Of a DNA stretch of 5,128 nucleotides, positions 1-5,128 are shown in pieces (position 1 is the stretch's first letter; each line of letters begins with the position of its first letter). Source of the DNA: Cyanobacteria bacterium M_surface_7_m2_040. Its GTDB lineage: Bacteria > Cyanobacteriota > Cyanobacteriia > PCC-6307 > Cyanobiaceae. The stretch covers positions 1 through 5,128 of the forward strand of contig VGPQ01000128.1 of the NCBI GenBank assembly GCA_016882555.1. The letters run 5' to 3'. The notes beneath the pieces were generated by a model. It did not search any database and was not told the origin of the DNA. It saw only the letters and a program-made list of their open reading frames with translations. The position numbers and the translations under genes are program-made.

Positions 1-443
1 ACTTTCTGGAGGACTTTCGCGGCTGCGTGGTGGTGGTCTCCCACGACCGCTATTTCCTCGATCGCTGCGTGGATCGCCTGTTCAGCCTTGAGAACGGCCA
101 GCTGAACCGCTTTGAAGGCAACTACAGCGCCTATCTCGAGGCGCGCCTGTGCAGCGGCCGCGAGGAGGCCCGAGCCAAACCGGCCACCAGCGCCGGCGAG
201 CCGGCGGCGCGCCCAAGGCAGCAACTCCGGCGCCGCAGCTTCAAGGAATCGCGAGAGCTGCAGAGCCTGGAGCAGGAGCTACCGGCATGGGAAGCGCAGC
301 GCCACAGCCTGCAGCAGCGCCTGGCCGCGAGTGGCAGTGATTACGGCGCGCTGGAGGCCCTGAGCCAGGAGCTGGCCCAGCTCAACGAGCGGATCGAACA
401 GGGCGAGGAGCGTTGGCTAGAGCTCAGCGAGCTGCCGGGCTGA
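1..443 (+). CDS. ABC-F family ATPase, Uup-like, C-terminal fragment
   Basis: This is the 3' end of a gene that begins before the window; the frame is open from base 3, leaving about 146 residues. The fragment opens in the last part of the second ATPase domain: a hydrophobic VVVV strand followed by SHDRYFLDR, the switch (H-loop) segment typical of ABC-F proteins, with the histidine at bases 42-44. Next comes the usual ENGQLNRFEGNYSAYLE strand-and-turn segment, then a basic Ala/Pro/Arg linker (roughly bases 145-235). The end is a charged helical hairpin (SFKESRELQSLEQEL to EERWLELSEL) that resembles the C-terminal coiled-coil extension of Uup. ABC-F proteins are soluble twin-ATPase proteins that act on ribosomes or, for Uup, have also been tied to DNA transposon excision; they carry no membrane domain. 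Walker A, signature and Walker B lie outside the window. The stop TGA at 441-443 sits inside the convergent downstream gene. The family is secure; the Uup subgroup is inferred from the tail. Confidence 0.93.
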   Translation, partial: FLEDFRGCVVVVSHDRYFLDRCVDRLFSLENGQLNRFEGNYSAYLEARLCSGREEARAKPATSAGEPAARPRQQLRRRSFKESRELQSLEQELPAWEAQRHSLQQRLAASGSDYGALEALSQELAQLNERIEQGEERWLELSELPG

Positions 444-920
444 GCGGCGGCGGCGGCGGGGATGGGCCACCTCGGCTGGCGACCCGGAAGCAGAAGCGGT
501 TGCCACCTCGTGCCGCGGCGGCAACCCGCAAACCGGTCCCAAGGGCTCCGGCAGCTTCCAGGGCTGCCGTCTTGGCCTGGCCCCCTGGGCTTCGGCCTGC
601 TTCATGGCGGTGGGCTTGTAGTCGTCATCACCGCGGTGAGCAGCCATCTGGGCCCCCATGCGCTGCAGATAGAGGTCCTGATACCACTGGATCTGGCTGT
701 GCTCGTAGGCCTCACAGGCGGCCTGCAGCGAGCCGAAGCGCTGACTCACCAGGCCACTGGGGGCACATTGTTTCCAATCCAACACATCATCGAAGCTGAG
801 GCCCACCCGCCACTGGCGCTGCTCCGAGAGATAGCAGTGCTCTTCAGGGCCGTTGATCCAGAACAGACGTCCGCCCTCATCAATGAAGTGGCGGCCACGT
901 CGGGCTTTGATCTTGGGCAT
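417..920 (-). CDS. Uncharacterised protein, probably picocyanobacterial
   Basis: I do not recognise a named family. The 167-residue product has two parts. Residues 1-90 look like a compact folded domain rich in aromatic and charged residues: a basic start (MPKIKARRGRHF), then GGRLFW, a His-Cys-Tyr segment near 28-30, RQWRVGLSFDDVLDW (36-49), and an alanine- and aromatic-rich helix to about 87. Residues 91-167 are low-complexity, rich in Pro, Arg and Ala, with five consecutive Arg near the end. There is no signal peptide or membrane segment. The start is uncertain: I prefer the ATG at 918-920 because the basic MPKIK opening looks like a natural N-terminus, but ATGs at 953 and 959 are also in frame (180 residues from 959) and none has a clear ribosome binding site. 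The gene is divergent from the CP12 gene and its 3' end overlaps the convergent ABC-F gene by 27 bp. The varied W/Y/C/F composition argues for a real gene rather than an antisense shadow. The function is unknown. Confidence 0.75.
   Translation of the reverse strand: MPKIKARRGRHFIDEGGRLFWINGPEEHCYLSEQRQWRVGLSFDDVLDWKQCAPSGLVSQRFGSLQAACEAYEHSQIQWYQDLYLQRMGAQMAAHRGDDDYKPTAMKQAEAQGARPRRQPWKLPEPLGPVCGLPPRHEVATASASGSPAEVAHPRRRRRSARQLAEL
445..459. repeat. (CGG)5 trinucleotide repeat
   Basis: Five perfect CGG units follow directly after the ABC-F stop codon. Read on the minus strand they form CGC codons giving a run of five Arg near the C-terminus of the uncharacterised protein. Slippage by whole units would only change the Arg count, leaving the frame intact. 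It may simply reflect high GC. Confidence 0.8.
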
Positions 921-962
921 GGCTGCAGTGCTGGCGGCGTCTTCCCACGGCATAGCCATGAC

Positions 963-990
963 TGGACCGATTCGCAGCGCGACACAAAAT
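963..990 (+). promoter_or_regulatory. Candidate sigma70-type promoter for the CP12 gene
   Basis: In the divergent gap, TGGACC (963-968, 4 of 6 against TTGACA) is followed after 16 bases by CAAAAT (985-990, 4 of 6 against TATAAT). The ACACAAAAT patch is the only A/T-rich stretch in the gap. It would leave a leader of about 60 bases before the CP12 start. Both hexamers are imperfect, so this is a pattern match only. Confidence 0.3.
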
Positions 991-1032
991 CAGCCTGGCC
1001 GGCCCCAACACCCGTAAGGTGGGCGCGCTGAA

Positions 1033-1062
1033 ATGAAGGCCTACGAGGCTGTTCATCCATGA
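1033..1062 (+). other. Possible nine-codon upstream reading frame before CP12
   Basis: An ATG at 1033 opens a frame coding MKAYEAVHP and ending at TGA 1060-1062. That stop overlaps the CP12 start codon in the ATGA arrangement (1059-1062) typical of translational coupling. An AAGG lies 13 bases upstream of this ATG, farther than ideal. It may be chance, since a short frame like this is easily found, and nothing shows that it is translated. Confidence 0.25.
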
Positions 1063-1277
1063 ATTCCATCGACGAGCACATCCAGCAGGATCAGAGTGAG
1101 ATCGAAGCGGCCCGCGCAGCCGGAGACATGGGCAAGGTGCGTCACCTCGAACAGGAGCTCAAGGAGCTACAGGAGTACAAGGAGCACCACCCCGGCGACA
1201 ACCATGACCCGACCCCGATGGAGGTGTTCTGCGATCTAAACCCTGACGCACCTGAGTGCCTCGTCTACGACGACTGA
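1059..1277 (+). CDS. cp12: CP12-family Calvin cycle regulator, N-terminal cysteines absent
   Basis: CP12 is a small, largely disordered protein that, when oxidised, links glyceraldehyde-3-phosphate dehydrogenase and phosphoribulokinase into an inactive complex and so shuts down carbon fixation in the dark. The 72-residue product has the diagnostic C-terminal half: [18 protein letters not shown], with Cys58 and Cys67 separated by eight residues around a proline, and the terminal YDD tail that enters the GAPDH active site in studied homologues. The N-terminal half (residues 3-42) is a charged, helix-forming stretch rich in Glu, Gln and Lys with no cysteine and no recognisable AWD-VEEL core, so the N-terminal disulfide loop of plant CP12 is missing. 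An acidic, histidine-containing linker (43-52) joins the halves. GAGG at 1045-1048 lies 10 bases before the ATG and supports the start. The gene is divergent from the unknown gene, and its last codons overlap the end of obgE by 13 bp. Thiol regulation through the remaining Cys pair is inferred. Confidence 0.92.
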   Translation: MNSIDEHIQQDQSEIEAARAAGDMGKVRHLEQELKELQEYKEHHPGDNHDPTPMEVFCDLNPDAPECLVYDD

Positions 1278-2263
1278 ATCCCCAGCTCACGCCAGACGGC
1301 TGCCAGCAGGGTCTCCAGGCCCTGGGCAGCCGCGGCTGAGATCAACAGCACCTCACGGCCACTGAGGTTTGACAGCTGCTGGGCCTGGGCCTTGAGCGCT
1401 TCAGGCTCCAGCAGCTCAATCTTGTTGAGCGCGACCAACCGTGGACGCTGATCAAGCTCATGGCCGTAGGCCCTGAGCTCCCCTTCCACCACGCCATAGT
1501 CGGCGAGCAGCGTTTCACTGCCGGCATCCAGCAGATGGATGAGCAGCCGGGTGCGCTCGATGTGACGCAGAAAATCGTGGCCGAGGCCGGCGCCCTGGGA
1601 TGCCCCTGCGATCAATCCAGGAATGTCGGCAAAGACGGTGCCATCGCCGCTGGGCCGCCGCACCACCCCGAGATTGGGCACCAGGGTGGTGAATGGGTAA
1701 TCGGCGATCTTCGGCCTGGCGGCCGAGAGCACGGCGATCAGAGTGCTTTTGCCGGCATTCGGCAGGCCGATGATGCCGACCTCGGCCAACAGCTTGAGCT
1801 CCAGCTGCAGCAACCAGGCCTCGCCCTCGCGCCCTTCGGTGCACTTTTCGGGGGCCCGGTTGCGGTTGCTGAGGTAGTGGGCATTGCCCAGCCCACCGCG
1901 GCCACCGAAGGCCACGGGCAACTCCTGGCCGGCGTCGGTGAGGTCACCCAGCAGGATGCCGGTGCGGGCATCGCGCACCTCGGTGCCGCAGGGCACCTTG
2001 ATGATCAGGTGATCCCCACTCGCTCCGGTGGCGCGGTTGGGGCCGCCGCGGCGGCCATCGGGGGCGACGAACTGGCGCTTGTACTTGAAGTCGAGCAAGG
2101 TCTGCAGGTTGGCGTCGGCCCGCAGCAGCACATCGCCGCCGCGGCCACCGTCGCCACCGGAGGGACCGCCCGCAGGCACATACTTCTCGCGCCGAAACGC
2201 GACGATGCCATCGCCACCGCGACCGGCATGGACCGCGATGCGCGCCTGATCAATGAACTGCAT
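1265..2263 (-). CDS. obgE: Obg/CgtA family GTPase
   Basis: Obg proteins are essential GTP-binding proteins that associate with the large ribosomal subunit, take part in its late assembly and link to stress and growth control. The 332-residue product has both core domains. The glycine-rich Obg fold spans about 1-158 ([17 protein letters not shown], then [18 protein letters not shown]). The G domain follows: P-loop GLPNAGKS (166-173), switch I YPFTT (189-193), DIPG (213-216), NKIE (280-283) and a SAA G5 motif (309-311). The chain ends at 332, right after the G domain, so the optional C-terminal OCT domain found in Bacillus Obg is absent. The start ATG at 2261-2263 gives the conserved MQFIDQ opening; a weak AGG lies 10 bases upstream. 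The frame stays open upstream to 2800, but that stretch is antisense to the ABC ATPase gene and shows no Obg similarity, so it is excluded. The gene is divergent from the ABC ATPase gene (50 bp gap) and tail-to-tail with CP12. Confidence 0.97.
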   Translation of the reverse strand: MQFIDQARIAVHAGRGGDGIVAFRREKYVPAGGPSGGDGGRGGDVLLRADANLQTLLDFKYKRQFVAPDGRRGGPNRATGASGDHLIIKVPCGTEVRDARTGILLGDLTDAGQELPVAFGGRGGLGNAHYLSNRNRAPEKCTEGREGEAWLLQLELKLLAEVGIIGLPNAGKSTLIAVLSAARPKIADYPFTTLVPNLGVVRRPSGDGTVFADIPGLIAGASQGAGLGHDFLRHIERTRLLIHLLDAGSETLLADYGVVEGELRAYGHELDQRPRLVALNKIELLEPEALKAQAQQLSNLSGREVLLISAAAAQGLETLLAAVWRELGIQSS

Positions 2264-2313
2264 GATCAAGAAACCTAGGATCGCGGCGGCCGCAGACCCG
2301 TTGGGGCGCCTCC
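2264..2313. promoter_or_regulatory. 50-bp divergent gap between obgE and the ABC ATPase gene
   Basis: Both 5' ends face this short gap, so their promoters and leaders must overlap here or reach into the coding regions. It contains a CCTAGG palindrome (2274-2279) and TAGGAT (2276-2281), which matches a plus-strand -10 box at 4 of 6 positions, but its -35 would fall inside obgE and match poorly (ATGAAC, 2253-2258). GGGG at 2303-2306 may serve as a weak ribosome binding site for the TTG start at 2314. No operator repeat is obvious. Confidence 0.35.
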
Positions 2314-3561
2314 TTGGCTGACGTTTGCTTCCAGCAGGTCTGCAAGACCTACCCCCCGCGCAGCGGCGGTGGCGACCAATCGCGGCCGGTGCCGGTGCTC
2401 GAACACCTCGATCTGCAGATCGACGACGGCGAGTTCTTGGTGCTGGTCGGACCTTCAGGTTGCGGCAAAAGCACGCTGCTGCGCCTGCTGGCCGGGCTGG
2501 AACAACCGAGCAGCGGCGAGATTGCCGTGGGTGGCAAAGCCGTGACGCGTTTGCGCCCCTCTCAGCGCGATGTGGCCATGGTGTTTCAGAGCTATGCGCT
2601 CTACCCGCACCTGAGCGTGGCCGACAACATCGGTTTCGGCCTGCGCCGCAGCCAGCGCCGTACAACCCTGCAGGAGCTGCAGGACAACCTGCATCGCCTC
2701 GGCCTGGGTCTGCCGAAGCCCCTGCAGCTGCCGTCGCAGCGCGAAGAGCGCATCGCCCGGCGCATCGCCCAGGTGGCGGCCATGCTCGAACTGGAACCAT
2801 TGCTGGCCCGGCGGCCCAAGGAGCTCTCCGGCGGCCAGAAGCAACGGGTGGCCCTGGGCCGGGCGATCGCCCGCGAACCGGCGGTGTTCCTGATGGATGA
2901 ACCGCTCAGCAACCTCGACGCCAAGCTGCGCACCGGCACCCGCGCCCAGATCGTGGAGCTGCAACGGCGCCTGGGCACCACCACGCTCTACGTGACGCAC
3001 GATCAGGTCGAAGCGATGACGATGGGGCACCGCATCGCCGTGCTCAATGCCGGTCGGCTGCAGCAGCTGGGCACGCCGATGGAGCTGTACCAATGGCCCG
3101 CCAACCTGTTTGTGGCCCAGTTCATCGGCAGCCCACCGATGAACCTGCTGCCGGTGAGCGTGAGCGGCCAGGGGCAGGTTCAACTGGGCAGCCGCCGCTT
3201 CAGCCCCGAGGGGAGCAGCGCTGCGGCACTGGCCCAGTGGGGGGGGGCGGCCACACTCACGGCCGGGTTGCGGCCCGAGAGCCTGCGGCTGGCGCCGCCC
3301 ACCAACCGCAATCTTGCCGCCGAGGTGTGCCACGTGGAGGCCCTGGGCAACGAACAGCTGCTCACCTGCCGCCTGGCCGACGGCGATCATCTGCTGCAGG
3401 TGCGGGTGGGACCGAGCCCGCTGCTGCACCCCGGCGAACGGGTGCACCTGGAGATCGATGCCCAGGGCTGGCGGTTCTTTGATGAAGCCGGTGTCGCACT
3501 GCCGAAACCGGTCGCCAGCACTGGCTCGCCCACACCCGGACCCAATCTGCCGATCTTCTAG
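2314..3561 (+). CDS. Sugar/solute ABC transporter ATP-binding protein, UgpC/MalK/GgtA-like
   Basis: This is the cytoplasmic ATPase of a carbohydrate-type (CUT1) ABC importer; the family energises uptake of sugars, glycerol phosphate or compatible solutes such as glucosylglycerol. In the 415-residue product the motifs come in order: Walker [10 protein letters not shown] (46-54), Q-loop Gln92 in [14 protein letters not shown], signature LSGGQKQR (171-178), Walker B VFLMDEP (191-197), D-loop SNLD (199-202) and the switch His229 in [15 protein letters not shown]-terminal TOBE-type regulatory domain runs from about 275 to 390. Between Q-loop and signature it has about 27 extra residues (about 116-142) compared with MalK, in the helical region that contacts the permease. 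The start is TTG at 2314: no ATG comes before residue 89 and later GTG codons would remove the first beta strand. No permease or binding-protein gene lies in the window, so the substrate cannot be assigned. Its stop is 8 bp from the convergent mutS2 stop. Confidence 0.93.
   Translation: MADVCFQQVCKTYPPRSGGGDQSRPVPVLEHLDLQIDDGEFLVLVGPSGCGKSTLLRLLAGLEQPSSGEIAVGGKAVTRLRPSQRDVAMVFQSYALYPHLSVADNIGFGLRRSQRRTTLQELQDNLHRLGLGLPKPLQLPSQREERIARRIAQVAAMLELEPLLARRPKELSGGQKQRVALGRAIAREPAVFLMDEPLSNLDAKLRTGTRAQIVELQRRLGTTTLYVTHDQVEAMTMGHRIAVLNAGRLQQLGTPMELYQWPANLFVAQFIGSPPMNLLPVSVSGQGQVQLGSRRFSPEGSSAAALAQWGGAATLTAGLRPESLRLAPPTNRNLAAEVCHVEALGNEQLLTCRLADGDHLLQVRVGPSPLLHPGERVHLEIDAQGWRFFDEAGVALPKPVASTGSPTPGPNLPIF
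2863..2870. repeat. HIP1 octamer GCGATCGC
   Basis: This is one perfect copy of the highly iterated palindrome common in many cyanobacterial genomes, inside the ABC ATPase gene (codons for GRAIAR). A near copy, GCGATCGA, fills the 8-bp gap at 3562-3569. One copy in 5 kb is weak evidence, but it agrees with a cyanobacterial source. Confidence 0.6.
3239..3247 (+). repeat. G9 homopolymer inside the ABC ATPase gene
   Basis: Nine consecutive G bases cover the codons for Trp309-Gly-Gly and the start of the next Ala codon, in the C-terminal regulatory domain. Gain or loss of one G would shift the frame after residue about 311 while leaving the whole ATPase domain intact. The frame is intact in this sequence. 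Confidence 0.9.
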
Positions 3562-3569
3562 GCGATCGA

Positions 3570-5128
3570 CTAACGCAGGTAGATCACGCTGCATCCCGGG
3601 CCGCCATCGCCCTGCTCGGCATCCGCCACCCGCTCCACATAGGGCACGGTGGTCAGCCACTGGCGCAGGCCGCGTTTGAGCTTGCCGGTGCCGATGCCGT
3701 GGATCACCCAGACCGGACCGTTGGCCGAGCGCAGGTGCTCTTCGACCGCCGCTTCGGCCTCATGCACCCGCAAACCGCGCACATCGACGGTGTTGCGCTC
3801 AGTGCGCACCTCGGCGCCGCGGCCGCGGTGGATCCCCGGGGCCCGCACGGTGACCTGAGGCGGGGGCGGCGGCTCGGGCTTTTCACCCTGGAGCCCCTCG
3901 ATGCCCGCCAGAGCGAGGCTCAGGCGCATCGGGCCGCAGCGCACGGTGAGCTCCTGGCCATCGGCGGCGATGGCCAACACCTCGCCCGCCTTGCCCAGCG
4001 ACAGCACCCGCACGCGATCACCCACGGCGGGCATCCAGCCCCGGTGCTCGCGCTGCTCGGGGGCCGGCCGGTGCTGCTGCTCCAGCTGCCGCAACCGCTG
4101 GCCGGCGCGGCGGGCGGTTTCACCCAGCTCGGCACTGCTGGCGATGGCGGCCGAGCCGCCCTGGCGCAGGCGCCGGATGATGCGCCGCACCTCCTTCTGC
4201 CCCTGGCGAATCGAGCGCTCGAGCTGCAGACGGCGCTGCTCCTGCAGCTCCACGCTCTGCAGCTGCTGCTGCTCCCAGCGCAACAGCAGCTCCTCGTGCA
4301 GCAATTCGGTGCGGGCCAGCAGGGCGGCCGCCTCTTCGGCAGCCTCCTGCTGCCGCTGCCGCTCATCCTCAAGGCCGGCGATCACCGCGTTCACATCCCC
4401 CTGGCCCAAGGGGGCGAGCAGGGCTTCGGCCTGCTGCAGCACCGGCTCACGCAACCCCAGCCGGCGCGCAATCGCCAGGGCATTGCTGCGGCCGGGGATC
4501 CCCCACTGCAGGCGGTAGGTGGGCGCCAGTGTCTCGGCGTCAAAGCCCACCGAGGCGTTCTCAAAGCGCGGATCGCTGTATTTGAGCGCCTTGAGCTCAC
4601 CGAAATGGGTGGTGGCCACGGTGAGCCGGGCGCTATCGGCCAGGTGGCGCAGCAAGGCTGCCGCCAGCGCCGATCCCTCCTGCGGATCGGTGCCGGCACC
4701 CACCTCATCGAGCAGCACCAGGGCAGCCCCGGCCAACGGTTGGGCCAGAGCCTCAAGAATCCGGGCGATGCGGCGGATGTGACCGCTGAACGTCGACAGG
4801 TTCTGCTGCAGCGACTGCTCATCACCGATGTCGGCGAGCACCAGAGCGCACCAGGGCAGCCGCGGGCTGCCGCTGCAGGGCAGCCAGAGGCCGGCGCGGG
4901 CCATCAGTGCCGCCAGCCCCAGGCTCTTGAGGGTGACGGTCTTGCCGCCGGTGTTTGGGCCGGTGATCGCCACCACCCGCAAGCTGCTCGCAACGTTGAT
5001 GCTCACCGGCACCACTGGCGCCCCGCCACCCTGGCGCTGCTGCCACAGCAGCAGCGGATGGCGCAGCTCGCGCAGCTCAAAAGGAGCGCCAGGATCCGCC
5101 TGCAACTCGGGCCGCACCGCGCCCAACG
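3570..5128 (-). CDS. mutS2: MutS2 ATPase/endonuclease with Smr domain, N-terminus cut off
   Basis: MutS2 resembles MutS but lacks the mismatch-recognition domain; it has been linked to suppression of recombination and, in Bacillus, to splitting collided ribosomes. About 519 C-terminal residues are present; the frame runs off the right edge, and family members of about 780-800 residues imply roughly 270 residues missing. Numbered from the TTG codon at 5126, the visible parts are: Walker A GPNTGGKT (56-63), the MutS segment GDEQSLQQNLSTFSGH (101-116), Walker B LVLLDEVGAGTDP (136-148), the switch region ATTHFGELK with His174, a long Glu/Gln/Arg coiled coil (about 250-350), a small KOW-like beta domain (about 365-410), a proline-rich linker with a run of five prolines (about 419-423), and the Smr domain with VDVRG (447-451) and HGIGTGKL (476-483). 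Both nuclease motifs look intact. There is no sign of frameshift. It is tail-to-tail with the ABC ATPase gene, with 8 bp between the stops. Confidence 0.97.
   Translation of the reverse strand, partial: LGAVRPELQADPGAPFELRELRHPLLLWQQRQGGGAPVVPVSINVASSLRVVAITGPNTGGKTVTLKSLGLAALMARAGLWLPCSGSPRLPWCALVLADIGDEQSLQQNLSTFSGHIRRIARILEALAQPLAGAALVLLDEVGAGTDPQEGSALAAALLRHLADSARLTVATTHFGELKALKYSDPRFENASVGFDAETLAPTYRLQWGIPGRSNALAIARRLGLREPVLQQAEALLAPLGQGDVNAVIAGLEDERQRQQEAAEEAAALLARTELLHEELLLRWEQQQLQSVELQEQRRLQLERSIRQGQKEVRRIIRRLRQGGSAAIASSAELGETARRAGQRLRQLEQQHRPAPEQREHRGWMPAVGDRVRVLSLGKAGEVLAIAADGQELTVRCGPMRLSLALAGIEGLQGEKPEPPPPPQVTVRAPGIHRGRGAEVRTERNTVDVRGLRVHEAEAAVEEHLRSANGPVWVIHGIGTGKLKRGLRQWLTTVPYVERVADAEQGDGGPGCSVIYLR

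Noticed and set aside
997..1004. GGCCGGCC palindrome in the CP12 upstream gap as an operator or terminator
   Set aside because: It is a perfect 8-base palindrome but has no loop, no T run and no second copy; expected by chance in high-GC DNA.
462..1031. Plus-strand 189-codon frame opposite the uncharacterised gene
   Set aside because: The minus-strand product has the more protein-like composition (Trp, Tyr, Phe, Asp patterns), while this one is Gly/Ala/Leu/His-rich and runs through the intergenic gap.
1460..2278. Plus-strand 272-codon frame opposite obgE
   Set aside because: It is the complement of the Obg coding frame, composed of Gly/Ala/Gln/His with no recognisable domain; a typical high-GC antisense shadow.
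2264..2800. Upstream extension of the obgE reading frame by 179 codons
   Set aside because: It lies antisense to the ABC ATPase gene, is Arg/Ala/Pro-rich with no Obg similarity, and the conserved MQFIDQ start is at 2263. High GC keeps such frames open.
2455..3660. Minus-strand 401-codon frame opposite the ABC ATPase gene
   Set aside because: It runs antisense to a well-supported ABC ATPase and into the mutS2 3' end in another frame; His/Gln/Arg-rich and without motifs.
3901..4518. Plus-strand Ser/Arg/Cys-rich frame opposite mutS2
   Set aside because: It is antisense to the MutS2 coiled-coil and KOW-like region; the CTG/CAG richness of the Gln/Leu codons produces the Ser/Cys/Arg runs.
5124..5126. 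TTG at 5126 as the start of mutS2
   Set aside because: The frame continues to the window edge and the protein would lack the N-terminal core of the family, so this is an internal Leu codon of a cut gene.

Overview
The window reads as ordinary, gene-dense chromosome from a high-GC picocyanobacterium of the Cyanobium/Synechococcus type. Four things support this: a CP12-type Calvin-cycle regulator, an Obg GTPase that stops right after its G domain, a UgpC/GgtA-like sugar ABC ATPase with an enlarged helical region, and strong G/C third-position codon bias. A single perfect HIP1 octamer (GCGATCGC) fits a cyanobacterium but proves little. Genus and species are inference.

Layout, left to right: the 3' end of an ABC-F (Uup-like) ATPase gene (+, 1-443, cut by the window edge); an uncharacterised protein gene (-, 417-920); a 72-residue CP12 protein gene (+, 1059-1277); obgE (-, 1265-2263); an ABC transporter ATP-binding protein gene of the UgpC/MalK family (+, 2314-3561); and mutS2 (-, 3570 to beyond the right edge, N-terminal part missing). 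The six genes alternate strand strictly (+ - + - + -), so no two neighbours can share an operon here. Convergent ends overlap by 27 bp (ABC-F/unknown) and 13 bp (CP12/obgE), or are 8 bp apart (ABC ATPase/mutS2). The two divergent gaps, about 138 bp (99 bp with the longer start of the unknown gene) and 50 bp, must hold the promoters. I see no tRNA, rRNA, CRISPR array, insertion sequence, phage gene or convincing intrinsic terminator.

Functionally, three of the six genes act on or near the ribosome: ABC-F ATPases, Obg, and MutS2 (mismatch-repair-like, with a ribosome-collision role reported in Bacillus). CP12 regulates carbon fixation through GAPDH. The ABC ATPase probably energises uptake of a sugar or compatible solute, but its permease and binding-protein partners are not in the window.

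No clearly new multi-gene system is visible. The points most worth a second look are the unknown gene and its basic low-complexity tail, the CP12 form that keeps only the C-terminal cysteine pair, the CP12/obgE antisense overlap at the functional CP12 tail, a nine-codon reading frame whose stop overlaps the CP12 start, and the roughly 27-residue insert in the ABC ATPase.
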